Notes: generated from the letters alone by a model not told the origin. A stretch of 64,000 nt of DNA from Aliarcobacter vitoriensis (GCF_003316695.1 NZ_PDKB01000007.1:1-64000), one strand, 5' to 3'; counted from the first letter of the stretch, positions 31,907 to 42,452 are shown. Made by a program: numbers and translations.

Positions 31907-33870
31907 AAACTCCACTAATTGAACTTAAAAATATTTATAAATCTTATGGTGGGAAAGATGGAGCACCTATTCATACAGTTTTACATGGTATTGATTTATC
32001 TATTTATACTGGTGAATTTGTAGCAATAGTTGGAGCTTCTGGTTCTGGAAAATCTACTTTAATGAATATCTTGGGTTGTTTAGATAAATCAAGTAGTGGA
32101 GAATACCTTTTTGCTGGGAAAGATATATCAAATTTTAATGCAGATGAGTTAGCATATTTAAGAAGAGAAGCTTTTGGATTTGTATTTCAAGGGTATCACC
32201 TCATCCCTACTTTAGATACAAATCACAATATTCAAGTTCCTTCTATTTATAAAGGAACTGATTTTGAAGATAGAGAAAACAGAACGAATGAGTTATTAAA
32301 TCGTTTAGGTTTAGAAACAAAAAAAGATTATTATCCAAACCAACTTTCAGGTGGACAACAACAAAGAGTTTCTATTGCAAGAGCTTTGATGAATGGTGGA
32401 TATATTATATTAGCTGATGAACCAACTGGGGCTTTAGATAGTAAAAGTGGTATTGAAGTTATGAAACTACTAAAAGAGTTAGCAACAATTGGTCATACTA
32501 TAATATTAATTACTCATGATTTAGAAGTAGCTTCTCAAGCACAAAGAGTAGTTCGTATCAGTGATGGGCTTATAATAGAAGATAGTAAAAATAGCACTTA
32601 TAAGGAAATAAATTCTAAAAACTCTTTTGAAAATATAGACTTTATAGGTCAAATGAAAATAGGAATAAAACAAGATAGTTCAATAATTGAAGATATAAGT
32701 GAAGCATTTTCTACTGCTTGGAAAACACTTTGGGTAAATAGATTTAGAACTTTACTTACACTTTTAGGAATTATTATAGGAGTTTCTGCTGTAATTGTTC
32801 TTATGGGAGTAGGACTTGCTACAAGTGAAAAAGCTTTAAAACAAATGGAAGTTTTTGGTGGAGTCAATCGTGTTTCTATTTGGCCAAAGCATGATGATAT
32901 TACTAAATATATGGGAACCCTTAATTCTAAAGATATTGAAATAATAGAACAATTGGATAATATCGAACTTATAACTCCTACACAAGGAACTGATGTAGCT
33001 GTAAAATATGGCAATCAAAGTATAGGTGCTTTTATTTTAATGACTAATGAACTTGGTTTAAAGATTTTTAACTGGGAAATAGAAAATGGAGAATTTTTCA
33101 CTAAAGAAGATGAAGAAAATTTGGAAAGAGTAGCTGTTTTAGGAAAAGTTATAAAAGATAAGCTTTTTGAAAATGAATCTTCAATAGGTAAATATATTTT
33201 AATAGAAAACATACCATTTAGGGTTATTGGTGAGTTGTCTGATATGTCAGTTTATAGTGGAGATAAGGATGATGATCAAATGGTAGTTTTACCTTTTACT
33301 GTTGGAGCTACACAACTACTAAATACTTTAGATTCTGAAGCTATTCAAACATATCTACAAGATTATAATATTGCAGAAGAAACTGTAGAAAATATGACAA
33401 ATACTCTAAAAAACAGTAGAGATACTGATGATTTTCGTATATATAATAATCCTTCAAGGATTCAAGCACAAAAACAAGCAAATCAAGACCAAAGTATAAT
33501 GATAGCTTTGATTGGTGGTATTTCTTTAGTAGTTGGTGGTATAGGTATTATGAATATAATGCTTATGGCTGTAAAAGAAAGAACAAAAGAGATAGGTATT
33601 CGTATGGCAACTGGAGCTAGACAAAGTGATATAAAAAGACAGTTTTTAACAGAAGCTATCTTGGTTTCTTTTATAGGTGGGATTGCAGGAGTAATAGTTG
33701 CAATATTGATAGGTTCTATTTTAATATATTTCAATATAGAGTTGATTTTTTCAATCAAAGCTATTCTTATAGCATTTTCTAGTGCTGTTATTACTGGGCT
33801 TATTTTTGGATATATTCCAGCAAGTAAAGCTTCAAAACTAGATCCTGTTGTAGCACTAAATGGAGAGTAA
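31900..33870 (+). CDS. MacB-like ABC exporter, ATPase fused to permease
   Basis: 656 residues. The ATPase domain (about 1-230) has Walker A GASGSGKST, signature LSGGQQQRVS and Walker B LADEPTGALDS. A first membrane helix (about 280) is followed by a large periplasmic MacB core domain (about 310-520) and three C-terminal helices (about 535-650). MacB works by mechanotransmission, expelling periplasmic substrate through TolC. Substrates can be macrolides, peptides or siderophores; the iron context favours a siderophore. Confidence 0.93.
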   Translation: MVETPLIELKNIYKSYGGKDGAPIHTVLHGIDLSIYTGEFVAIVGASGSGKSTLMNILGCLDKSSSGEYLFAGKDISNFNADELAYLRREAFGFVFQGYHLIPTLDTNHNIQVPSIYKGTDFEDRENRTNELLNRLGLETKKDYYPNQLSGGQQQRVSIARALMNGGYIILADEPTGALDSKSGIEVMKLLKELATIGHTIILITHDLEVASQAQRVVRISDGLIIEDSKNSTYKEINSKNSFENIDFIGQMKIGIKQDSSIIEDISEAFSTAWKTLWVNRFRTLLTLLGIIIGVSAVIVLMGVGLATSEKALKQMEVFGGVNRVSIWPKHDDITKYMGTLNSKDIEIIEQLDNIELITPTQGTDVAVKYGNQSIGAFILMTNELGLKIFNWEIENGEFFTKEDEENLERVAVLGKVIKDKLFENESSIGKYILIENIPFRVIGELSDMSVYSGDKDDDQMVVLPFTVGATQLLNTLDSEAIQTYLQDYNIAEETVENMTNTLKNSRDTDDFRIYNNPSRIQAQKQANQDQSIMIALIGGISLVVGGIGIMNIMLMAVKERTKEIGIRMATGARQSDIKRQFLTEAILVSFIGGIAGVIVAILIGSILIYFNIELIFSIKAILIAFSSAVITGLIFGYIPASKASKLDPVVALNGE

Positions 33871-33874
33871 TAAA

Positions 33875-35233
33875 ATGAAAAAATATTTTTATATAACAAT
33901 TTTGCCTTTTTTAATTTTTGGTTGTAGTTCTAAAGATGATTTAATAGTAAAAAAAGAGATTGAATTACCACAGAATTGGGATAATAACTTTGAAAATAAT
34001 AAAGAAGAGATTAATCAAAATTGGTGGGAAAGTTTTGGAAGCCATGAATTAAATGGTTTAATAACACAGGCAAAGAATGATAGTTTAGATTTAAAAGTAG
34101 CAATAAATAAAGTACTTCAAGCAAAAGCAAATGCAAAAATATCTGGAGCAGATTTATATCCACAAATAAGTGCAGGATTAAATGCTTCAAGAGATGGAAG
34201 ATTAAATCACAATGGAAATACAAATAGTTATAGTTCAGCTTTAAATATAAGCTATGAGATAGATTTTTGGGGTAAAAACAGAGCTTTTTATGAAAGTGCT
34301 AAAGAAAATCTAAAAGCTACAATATTTCAAAAAGATGCAGTAGAATTAACTATTGTTTCAAATGTTGCAAAAGTATATTTAAATATCTTATCACTAAATG
34401 ATAAAATAGAAATAGCAAAACAAAATTTAAAAATTGCAAAAGAGTTATTTGAACTTATAAATACAAAATACAATCTTGGAGCAACAACAAAACTAGAACT
34501 CACTCAGCAAGAGATAATACTTTTACAACAAGAAAGAGTTTTAATAGAGTTAGAAAAAGATTTGAAACAAGAAAACAAAACACTAAGTATTCTTTTAGCA
34601 AAAACTGAAAATTTAGATTTTAAACAAATATCTTTAAATGATATAGAGATTCCTAAAATATCTTTAGTAATTCCATCTGAATTGTTATTAAGACGTCCAG
34701 ATATTGCACAAGCTGAAGCTTTAATGAAAAGTGCAAATGCAAATATACAAGTTGCAAGAGCTAATTTTTTACCTAGTTTTAATTTAGGGGCTAGTTTAGG
34801 TACAAGTACAGAAAAATTCTCAAATATATTTGATAAACCAATATATACATTGCTATCAGCTTTAAGTATTCCTATTTTTTATGGTGGTAAACTTGATGCA
34901 AACTATGATTTGACAAAAGCTAGATATGAAGAAATGTTGATAAACTATCATCAAACAATCATAAATGCTTTTTGGGAAGTACAAATAGCTTTAAATAATA
35001 TAGAAAATATCGACAAACAAATAAGCTTACAAAATAAAGAATTAGAACAATCTCAACTAGCATTTAATCTAGCAAAATCTCAATATGAAGCTGGTGCAAA
35101 GACACTATCTGATTTACTTGATACGCAAAGAGATTTATATAGTGCAAAAGATATATCTATTCAATTCAAATATGCAAGATTACTTTTGAGTATTGAACTT
35201 TATAAAGCTTTAGGTGGAGGGTGGAAAATATAA
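33875..35233 (+). CDS. TolC/OprM-like outer-membrane efflux lipoprotein (NodT family)
   Basis: About 452 residues. The lipobox LIFGC gives a lipidated Cys near residue 17. Two outer-membrane efflux repeats follow, with long helical hairpins and the typical LLRRPDIAQAEALM and AGAKTLSDLLDTQRDL motifs. It forms the outer-membrane exit channel for the MacAB-like pump. The ATG at 33875 is used because GGAGAG (33862-33867) is its ribosome-binding site; the ATG at 33860 lies inside macB and before that site. Confidence 0.93.
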   Translation: MKKYFYITILPFLIFGCSSKDDLIVKKEIELPQNWDNNFENNKEEINQNWWESFGSHELNGLITQAKNDSLDLKVAINKVLQAKANAKISGADLYPQISAGLNASRDGRLNHNGNTNSYSSALNISYEIDFWGKNRAFYESAKENLKATIFQKDAVELTIVSNVAKVYLNILSLNDKIEIAKQNLKIAKELFELINTKYNLGATTKLELTQQEIILLQQERVLIELEKDLKQENKTLSILLAKTENLDFKQISLNDIEIPKISLVIPSELLLRRPDIAQAEALMKSANANIQVARANFLPSFNLGASLGTSTEKFSNIFDKPIYTLLSALSIPIFYGGKLDANYDLTKARYEEMLINYHQTIINAFWEVQIALNNIENIDKQISLQNKELEQSQLAFNLAKSQYEAGAKTLSDLLDTQRDLYSAKDISIQFKYARLLLSIELYKALGGGWKI

Positions 35234-35283
35234 TAGAAGATTATTTGTAGTACAATCATAAATCAAAATTATAAAGGATTTTT

Positions 35284-36165
35284 ATGGATATTTTATCAAA
35301 TAAATCAAATTTAAAGAAAGCTTTAAAGCAACAACAAAATGAGATAAATGATTATACTATTTATAAATCTTTAGCATTTCATCAAAAAGATGAGAATAAC
35401 AAAAAAATATTTGAAAAAATTGCCAATGAAGAGAAAAATCATTATGATTTTTGGGTAAAAATCACAAATCAACAATTAAAAGCACAAAAGTTTATTGTGC
35501 TTTTTTATATATTTCTTGTAAAAATATTTGGAACTTCTTTTGCTTTAAAAACCCTAGAAAAAAGAGAAGCTGGAGCAGAAGAGTTTTATAAAGAACTTTT
35601 TGACATTTATCCAGAATCAAAAAATATTTATAAGCAAGAAACAGAACATGAATTTATTTTGATTGATATGTTACACGATAAAAAACTTATTTATGCAGGA
35701 GCAATAGTTTTAGGTATGAATGATGCTTTAGTAGAACTAACTGGAACTTTAAGTGGTCTTGCATTTGCTTTTGATAAAAGTATAGTTGTTGGGATTACTG
35801 GGCTTATTATGGGTATTGCAGCATCACTATCAATGGCTGGTTCAGCATATCTTGAAGCTAAAGAAAATCCTAGTGAACTTATCAAACCTTTGACATACTC
35901 TACTTATACTGGTATTGCTTATATACTTACAACTGCTATTTTAGTATCACCATTTTTTATTTTTGATTCTATTATAGAATCAATTATTTTGATGTTTATT
36001 TGTGCATTTATAGCTATTGTTTCATATAATTTTTATATAAGTGTTGCAAAAGATTTAAGTTTTACAAAAAGAGTTTTACAAATGTCAGCTATAACTTTTG
36101 GAGTTGCTATAATATCTTTTTTAATCGGCTATTTAGTAAAACACTATTTTGGAATAGATATATAA
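35284..36165 (+). CDS. mbfA: Ferritin-like/VIT1 membrane protein, MbfA-like iron exporter
   Basis: 293 residues. The N-terminal four-helix ferritin/rubrerythrin-like domain (about 10-125) shows the iron ligands in EINDYTIYK, EEKNHYDFW and EHEFILID. A VIT1/CCC1-type membrane domain with about five helices follows (GMNDALVELTGTLSGLAFA, SMAGSAYLEAKE). Rhizobial MbfA of this architecture exports iron under iron excess. It lies 50 bp after the efflux operon and may be co-transcribed. Mn export is an alternative. Confidence 0.88.
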   Translation: MDILSNKSNLKKALKQQQNEINDYTIYKSLAFHQKDENNKKIFEKIANEEKNHYDFWVKITNQQLKAQKFIVLFYIFLVKIFGTSFALKTLEKREAGAEEFYKELFDIYPESKNIYKQETEHEFILIDMLHDKKLIYAGAIVLGMNDALVELTGTLSGLAFAFDKSIVVGITGLIMGIAASLSMAGSAYLEAKENPSELIKPLTYSTYTGIAYILTTAILVSPFFIFDSIIESIILMFICAFIAIVSYNFYISVAKDLSFTKRVLQMSAITFGVAIISFLIGYLVKHYFGIDI

Positions 36166-36196
36166 TCAGAAATCTTAAATGATCTCTGATTTATAT
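36166..36196. terminator. Bidirectional terminator between mbfA and the BCCT gene
   Basis: An inverted repeat (ATCAGAAATC / GATCTCTGAT, one mismatch) lies between two convergent stop codons. Confidence 0.55.
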
Positions 36197-38182
36197 TTAA
36201 TCCACAGGTATAACTGGATTTAAGCTAGAAGTATTATTTAAAAAGTGTCTATGCTTTTCAAATTGATCTATAATATCTGTAATTATTGCATCTACATCAT
36301 ATCCATAAATATCATAAGCTTTATTTCCATCTTGTAAAAACACTTCAGCTCTAGCATACTTTTTTTGTTCTTTTGTAGGATTTACACTATCTGGATAGGC
36401 ATAAGGTGGTGTGTCGTAATTTCTTGCACGAACTTCATATATAAAATCAAAGTCATTTGAGTGCTCAACTCTTAGCTTTGATATAGCTTTTTCTTTATCA
36501 TTTGAAACTTCAACTACCCAAGAGTATTTTTCAAGTTCTGTTTCAACTGTATTCATAGCTTCTATTATGTCTTCATTTATAAACCTTTTTGTTTCAGCAA
36601 CTTTTGGAAACTCTATAATTCTACTAAGTCTTGAATTCCAAGTTCCACTTATTTTCCCATGTCTTCCTGCATTCATATGGTGCTTTAAGCTTTCACTTCT
36701 AATAAGTTCCAAATTCAAAGCTTTAAAAACTCCCCAACAAGAAACAAGCATAACAAGAGCAAAAGGTAAAGCTATAATAATAGAAGCGGATTGTAAAGCT
36801 TCCAATCCACCAGCAAGAAGCATTGCAATTGCAACAACTCCTTGTGAAATTGCCCAAAATACTCTTTGCCAAACTGGATTATTTATTTTTCCTCCACTTG
36901 AAATTGTATCAACTACTAAAGAACCACTATCTGAAGATGTTATAAAAAATACAGCAACTAAAACTATTGCAAAAATAGATGTTATTGTAGAAAAAGGATA
37001 TAGTTCTAAAAACTTAAAAAGCGCAATAGAAACATCATTTGAAACAGCTGTTGCCAAAATAGTATATCCTTCATTTAAAATAGAATATAAAGCACTATTT
37101 CCAAAAACAGTCATCCACAAAAAAGTAAATCCAGCAGGTAAAAATAAAACTCCAATGATAAACTCTCTTATAGTCCTTCCTCTTGAAACTCTAGCTATAA
37201 ACATTCCTACAAATGGTGCCCAAGATATCCACCAAGCCCAATAAAATAGTGTCCAAGAACTCATCCACGATGATTTTTCTTCATAAGTATATAAATTGAA
37301 AGTTTTTTCAACAATACTTGATAAGTATGTTCCAATATTTTGAATAAAAGCATCAAAAAGATAAAATGTAGGACCAGCAACAAATACAAATAAAAGTAAA
37401 AATCCAGCTAAATATACATTTAAAATAGATAGTTTTTTTATTCCACTATCAAGCCCAGATATAACTGAAGCTAAAGCTATTGCACAAATAAGAACAATTA
37501 AAATAATTTGTGTATTTATTCCAACTTCTACATCAAAAACATAGTTTAATCCAGAGTTTATTTGTAAAACTCCAAATCCTAAAGTTGTAGCAACACCAAA
37601 AATTGTTCCTAAAACTGCAATAGTATCAACACTATGACCTATTTTTCCATATATTTTATCTCCAATTAGTGGATAAAGTGCTGATCGAATAGTCAAAGGT
37701 AAGCCATGTCTAAATGAAAAATATGCTAAAACCAATCCAACTATTGCATATATTGACCAAGCGTTTAATCCCCAGTGAAAAAAGACTATTCCCATAGCAT
37801 CTTTTGCAGATTGAATACTTTGTTCTCCAATAGGAGGATTTGCATAATGAACAATAGGTTCAGCAACTCCCCAGAACATTATTCCTATACCCATTCCAGC
37901 AGAAAATAGCATAGAAAACCAAGAAAAATTTGAATAGTCAGGTTTTGATTGATCTGGACCTAATTTGAATTTACCATAAGGAGAAAAAGCTAAAAAAAGA
38001 GCAAAGATAGTAAAAATAGAAACACTTAACATATAAAGCCAACCAAATTTATCAGCTATAAAATTTTTGGTGGTAGTGAAAATATCCTTGGATAGAGCAG
38101 GATTAATAAAAGTAAATATCACCAATAAGGTAATAAAGACGACCGCAGGTATAAAAACAGGCTTTAGAACTGTTGATTTCAT
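36197..38182 (-). CDS. BCCT-family transporter, BetT-like
   Basis: A 661-residue inner-membrane carrier with about twelve helices and the family motif GMGIGIMFWGVAEPIVHY. A Trp-rich stretch (SWTLFYWAWWISWAPFVGMF) matches the substrate box. A soluble C-terminal domain of ~150 residues (from about 510) is the long form seen in E. coli BetT, a proton-coupled choline transporter involved in osmoprotection. No betaine-synthesis genes are nearby, so choline, betaine or carnitine are all possible. Confidence 0.92.
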   Translation of the reverse strand: MKSTVLKPVFIPAVVFITLLVIFTFINPALSKDIFTTTKNFIADKFGWLYMLSVSIFTIFALFLAFSPYGKFKLGPDQSKPDYSNFSWFSMLFSAGMGIGIMFWGVAEPIVHYANPPIGEQSIQSAKDAMGIVFFHWGLNAWSIYAIVGLVLAYFSFRHGLPLTIRSALYPLIGDKIYGKIGHSVDTIAVLGTIFGVATTLGFGVLQINSGLNYVFDVEVGINTQIILIVLICAIALASVISGLDSGIKKLSILNVYLAGFLLLFVFVAGPTFYLFDAFIQNIGTYLSSIVEKTFNLYTYEEKSSWMSSWTLFYWAWWISWAPFVGMFIARVSRGRTIREFIIGVLFLPAGFTFLWMTVFGNSALYSILNEGYTILATAVSNDVSIALFKFLELYPFSTITSIFAIVLVAVFFITSSDSGSLVVDTISSGGKINNPVWQRVFWAISQGVVAIAMLLAGGLEALQSASIIIALPFALVMLVSCWGVFKALNLELIRSESLKHHMNAGRHGKISGTWNSRLSRIIEFPKVAETKRFINEDIIEAMNTVETELEKYSWVVEVSNDKEKAISKLRVEHSNDFDFIYEVRARNYDTPPYAYPDSVNPTKEQKKYARAEVFLQDGNKAYDIYGYDVDAIITDIIDQFEKHRHFLNNTSSLNPVIPVD

Positions 38183-38398
38183 AGTTTTCCTTTTGTATAA
38201 GATGTGTACTAAAATAACAAAGCTTTTCTTAATAATGAGTTATGAAAGAGTACAAATATAGTCTTTAATACGTTCAAAACACTTACTTCATAATGCTTTT
38301 GCAAATTTAAGAATTTAATTATAAGATGAAATATATTTACTATTTACATTTTTAGAATAAAAGGATATTCTAATAAATCTAATTAATAAAGAAAATAT
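38183..38398. other. Divergent intergenic region, BCCT gene / sensory cyclase
   Basis: A 216-bp AT-rich region between divergent genes that must hold both promoters. I see no convincing operator, small ORF or RNA structure. Confidence 0.4.
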
Positions 38399-39841
38399 AT
38401 GCTACTAAAATCAAAATATAATGTTGTAATACTAATCACTGTTTTACTAATATTTTTTTCTATCGTTCTTTCTATTATCAACTATGTTGTATCTTTAAAT
38501 ACTGCACAAAATCAGTTAAAAGAACAAGCTTTACCACTCTCTTTGGATAATATTTATACGGATATTCAAAAAGGTATTATTGAACCTTATTTAGTATCTT
38601 CAATGATGGCGAATGATACTTTTGTACAAGATTGGCTTGTGAATGAAGAAATAAATGATAAAAAGATAATAAGATATCTTGAAGCAATTAAAAATAAATA
38701 TGATATGTTCAACACTTTTTTAGTATCTGATACAACAAAGAATTACTATACACAAAATGGATTTATAGAGAAAATAGATGAAAATAATGAAGAAAATAAG
38801 TGGTATTTTAATTTTAAAAATATCCAAAATAAACATGAAATAAATTTAGATTTCAATGAACATTTATCAAATAATATGATTATGTTTATAAACTACAAAA
38901 TTTTTGACAAAGATTACCATTTTTTAGGAGCTACTGGAGTTGCTATAAAAATTTCATATATTGGTGATTTATTACAATCTTTTAGATTAAAACACAAATT
39001 TATTGTTACTTTTTTCAATAAAGATGGAAAAGTTATCCTATCAGAAAGGCAAATAAACTCAAAAACAAGTTTAGATGAATATCAAATTTTGAAAAATTAT
39101 AAGGATTTGATTTTATCAAAAAAAACAAATACAATCGAATATAATTCAAAGAATGGGGATAAACATATATTAAACACAAAATATATTCCTGAACTTGACT
39201 TATATTTAACGATTGAAGCAAATTTAAACGATTTTACAAAAGATGTACATAATATATTTTATCTCAACTTGATTCTTTCAATTTTTGTTACTTTTATTAT
39301 CTCAATTTTGGTATTTCTAATAATAAAAAATTATAGTAAAAAATTGGAATATCTTCTAGTTTTTGATGCTTTAACAGATATACCAAATAGAAGAGATTTT
39401 GAAGAAAAATTAAAAAATCATATATTATTAAAAAGAAGAAAAGATATTCAACTAAGTCTTATATTCTTAGATGTAGATGACTTTAAAAGTATAAATGACA
39501 AATTAGGTCATCAAAAAGGGGATTTAGTTTTAAAAAGAGTTGCTAGTATCTTAGAATCTGGGATTAGACAAACTGATTTAATTGCAAGATGGGGAGGAGA
39601 AGAGTTTATCATAGCTTTAATAGATTCTTCTTTGGAAAATTCTAAAATAATTTGTGAAAACTTAAGAAAGAGTATTGAACAAGATATACAATTAGAAGAA
39701 ATTTGTTCATATAATGTTACAGCTAGTTTTGGTTTGACTATGATACAAGAATTAGAGACTAAAGAGAGTGCTTTATTAAGAGTTGATGAAGCAATGTATC
39801 TGTCAAAAAATAGTGGGAAAAACAGAATAACTATTCTTTAA
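38399..39841 (+). CDS. Membrane sensory diguanylate cyclase
   Basis: 480 residues. One helix (about 10-30), a periplasmic sensor region of ~250 residues (probably a Cache-type fold), a second helix (about 288-311) and a cytoplasmic GGDEF domain (about 325-480). The active site is GGEEF (ARWGGEEFIIAL), which is competent in known cyclases, and an RxxD inhibition site (RQTD) precedes it by five residues. It should make cyclic di-GMP in response to an external ligand. A hairpin terminator follows. Confidence 0.9.
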   Translation: MLLKSKYNVVILITVLLIFFSIVLSIINYVVSLNTAQNQLKEQALPLSLDNIYTDIQKGIIEPYLVSSMMANDTFVQDWLVNEEINDKKIIRYLEAIKNKYDMFNTFLVSDTTKNYYTQNGFIEKIDENNEENKWYFNFKNIQNKHEINLDFNEHLSNNMIMFINYKIFDKDYHFLGATGVAIKISYIGDLLQSFRLKHKFIVTFFNKDGKVILSERQINSKTSLDEYQILKNYKDLILSKKTNTIEYNSKNGDKHILNTKYIPELDLYLTIEANLNDFTKDVHNIFYLNLILSIFVTFIISILVFLIIKNYSKKLEYLLVFDALTDIPNRRDFEEKLKNHILLKRRKDIQLSLIFLDVDDFKSINDKLGHQKGDLVLKRVASILESGIRQTDLIARWGGEEFIIALIDSSLENSKIICENLRKSIEQDIQLEEICSYNVTASFGLTMIQELETKESALLRVDEAMYLSKNSGKNRITIL

Positions 39842-39850
39842 AAACCTATT

Positions 39851-39877
39851 CTATTTCCAACTCAAAGTTGGAAATAG
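39851..39877. terminator. Terminator hairpin
   Basis: A perfect 12-bp stem (CTATTTCCAACT and complement) with a CAA loop lies between two convergent genes. Confidence 0.7.
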
Positions 39878-39885
39878 ATAATAAA

Positions 39886-41511
39886 TTAATCATATTTATA
39901 TGATTTTATATCACAACTATTTGTTGCTTCTTCAACAAGTGATTTTCCTATTTGAGCATAGGCGTGTATAAATTTTTTTATTTTTAGATCACTTAAAAGT
40001 TGTTTCTCGTCCAAAGATTCATATTTTAAAATAATATTTGCAGTTGGACAATATTTCATTATTGCATCACAAATAAGTATTTTATCTTGAGTTTCATTTA
40101 TAGTCATAATAATACTTGAAGATTTTTCAACTTTTAAAGCCTCTAAAACTGACTCTTTTTCTAAATTCCCAAAAAATGCTTTATATCCTAGTTTTGTAGC
40201 TAATTGAACTTGTCTTAAGTCATTTGAAACAATAACAAAAGTAAGTTTTCTATCTTCCAAATCTTTTGCTACAACTCTACCTAAAATTGAAAATCCACAA
40301 ACAATAATATGGTTTTTATCATTGATGGTTTCTATTTTATCACTTTCATATAAATCTTTTGCCAAAGCTCCTGATATTTTATATATATTGTTCAAGAAAA
40401 ATGGAGTTAAAATCATAGACATTACAGATATTAAAACTAAGAAATTAGCTGTTTCTTGTGGTATTACACCTTGATTTGAAGCCAAAGTAAATATAGCAAA
40501 AGAGAACTCCCCTACTTGACAAAGAGCAATCGCTGTTTTTATAGCTGTATTTTTATCTGATTTTCTTCTAATTATCATATATACAGCTATTGCTTTTAAT
40601 AACATTACAAGTAAAAACAGACCAATTACAATATGTATATTTTGTAAAAAATATACAATATCTATTTTTACTCCAACAGTAAAAAAGAATGTACCTAAAA
40701 GTAAATCTTTCAAATTTACGATATCTGATTCAACTTTAATTCTAAATTTTGTATCAGCTATTATCATTCCAGCTAAAAAAGCCCCCAAAGAGTAAGTAAA
40801 TCCCAAATATTCAGCTAAAAGAGATGCACCTATAACTATCGATAAAACTGCACCTATAAAAAGTTCTTCCATTCTAGTATCTGCTGAAAATCTAAGCAAC
40901 CAAGTGATTATTTTTTTACCAAAAATAAACATAAAAAATAAAATTATAGCTGCACTAATAGCAGTTTTTATAAGAACTTCTGAAATTGACAAAGTATCAT
41001 TTGTCAAAAAAGATATTAAAAGTAAAATAGGAATTACAGCTAAATCTTGAAAAATCAATATAGCTGTACTTCTTTCGCCATAAGGTGTATAAATATCTCT
41101 TGATTGTTTTAAATATGGTAGAACAATAGCTGTTGAAGACAATGAAAAAGCTAATGCAACTATTAAAGATATTTCAATACTCAAATGAAAAATAAGATAT
41201 GCCACAAAAAATATTAAAATAGCACTTATTGCAACTTGTAAAAAACCATTTAAAAGTAAAATTTCTTTCATCTTTTTTATTTTTTCAATACTTATTTCAA
41301 GTCCAATAGTAAACATTAAAAATACAATACCAAATTCAGCTATAGCATCAAGAGAGTCCATATTTGCACCCTTGAAATGAAAACCATAAGATATGATAAT
41401 ACCAGTTAAAATATAACCTATAATTTGAGATATACCAAATTTTTTTAAAATTATATTTAAAACTGTTGCTAGAAAAATAGCTAAAAATAGCGTTGTTAAG
41501 AAGTGTTCCAT
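39886..41511 (-). CDS. CPA2-family cation:proton antiporter with TrkA-N domain
   Basis: A 541-residue KefB/C-like protein. The membrane domain (about 1-385, 11-12 helices) carries the CPA2 pattern FSLSSTAIVLPYL and GAFLAGMIIADTKF. A cytoplasmic Rossmann RCK/TrkA-N domain follows (about 397-515, IIVCGFSILGRVVAKDL). It exchanges K+ or Na+ for protons, gated by nucleotide. The glutathione-linked gating of true KefB/KefC cannot be judged from this sequence. Confidence 0.9.
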   Translation of the reverse strand: MEHFLTTLFLAIFLATVLNIILKKFGISQIIGYILTGIIISYGFHFKGANMDSLDAIAEFGIVFLMFTIGLEISIEKIKKMKEILLLNGFLQVAISAILIFFVAYLIFHLSIEISLIVALAFSLSSTAIVLPYLKQSRDIYTPYGERSTAILIFQDLAVIPILLLISFLTNDTLSISEVLIKTAISAAIILFFMFIFGKKIITWLLRFSADTRMEELFIGAVLSIVIGASLLAEYLGFTYSLGAFLAGMIIADTKFRIKVESDIVNLKDLLLGTFFFTVGVKIDIVYFLQNIHIVIGLFLLVMLLKAIAVYMIIRRKSDKNTAIKTAIALCQVGEFSFAIFTLASNQGVIPQETANFLVLISVMSMILTPFFLNNIYKISGALAKDLYESDKIETINDKNHIIVCGFSILGRVVAKDLEDRKLTFVIVSNDLRQVQLATKLGYKAFFGNLEKESVLEALKVEKSSSIIMTINETQDKILICDAIMKYCPTANIILKYESLDEKQLLSDLKIKKFIHAYAQIGKSLVEEATNSCDIKSYKYD

Positions 41512-41543
41512 GATAATTCTTTTTTGTAAAATGCGGGATTATA

Positions 41544-42452
41544 TCAATATTTTTTTAAAAAAACTAAACTTTTTAAAGAATTTTCTTCATTATTTGTTAT
41601 AAATTCAAAAGAATTTTCCAACTTTTCTACAAACTGAAAATCTTTTGCATTGATTTTAAATAGCTCAATCAAAAAATCACTACTTAAAAATGGATCATTT
41701 AAACAAGCAAGTACAATAGAGCCTTTTTTTGTAAGTAAGTCTAACTTTTTTATGATTTTCTCATAATCTTTTGAAGCTACAAATGAGTTTTTTTGAAAAG
41801 AAGGTGGATCAATAATAACTATATCAAATGGTGAATCTTTTCTAATTGTAGAGATAGATTTTAATATGTTATATGGTAGAAATTTTACCTTTTTTGTATC
41901 AAGATTATTTATTCTATGATTTTCTCTTCCCATACTCAAACTTGGTTTTGACATATCTACATTTATAACCGTTGAAGCTCCTCCAGCTATTGCAGATACA
42001 CTAAAAGCACAAGTATATGAAAATAGATTCAATACACTTTTATCTTTTGATATAGATTTTATATATTCTCTTCCTTTTTTCATATCAAAAAATAGTCCAA
42101 TATTTCTATTTTTAAAGTTGATTTTATATTTTAAACCATTTTCAATAGCTGTAAAATCATCTAAAATTCCACCAAATATTACCTCATAAAAATCATCTGA
42201 TTTATATTTTCTTTGTACTATAAAATTTGAAAAATTATTGTTTTTTGCAGTATCCTCTAAAATTAAAATAATATTTTTCTCTTTTTGGTTACTTTCATAA
42301 AAACTAGCAAATAATGTATCATTTATGCTATCAACTGTCAAATGAGAAAAATCTTCATAAAAATTCCCACGACCATGAAAAACTCTTTTTATCTCTTCAT
42401 TTTTATCTTTTAAATTGTCTAATATTATATTTTTTAAATCATTTTCATTCAT
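41544..42452 (-). CDS. RlmI/RlmL-type SAM-dependent methyltransferase
   Basis: About 302 residues. A SAM-binding domain has LFSYTCAFSVSAIAGGAS as motif I, an NVDMSKPSLSMGRENHRIN segment, and IVIIDPPSFQKN as the catalytic DPPSF motif found in RNA cytosine-5 and guanine-N2 methyltransferases. rRNA is the likely target. No clear N-terminal PUA domain is seen. The ATG at 42452 follows TATAATTCGCCTT directly, so the message could be nearly leaderless. An upstream in-frame ATG at 42485 cannot be excluded. Confidence 0.82.
   Translation of the reverse strand: MNENDLKNIILDNLKDKNEEIKRVFHGRGNFYEDFSHLTVDSINDTLFASFYESNQKEKNIILILEDTAKNNNFSNFIVQRKYKSDDFYEVIFGGILDDFTAIENGLKYKINFKNRNIGLFFDMKKGREYIKSISKDKSVLNLFSYTCAFSVSAIAGGASTVINVDMSKPSLSMGRENHRINNLDTKKVKFLPYNILKSISTIRKDSPFDIVIIDPPSFQKNSFVASKDYEKIIKKLDLLTKKGSIVLACLNDPFLSSDFLIELFKINAKDFQFVEKLENSFEFITNNEENSLKSLVFLKKY

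Noticed and set aside
36567-37244. 225-codon open frame antisense to the BCCT transporter gene
   Set aside because: Long but entirely within a well-supported transporter gene on the other strand. Its translation has no domain pattern, and antisense frames of this length are expected opposite hydrophobic AT-rich genes.
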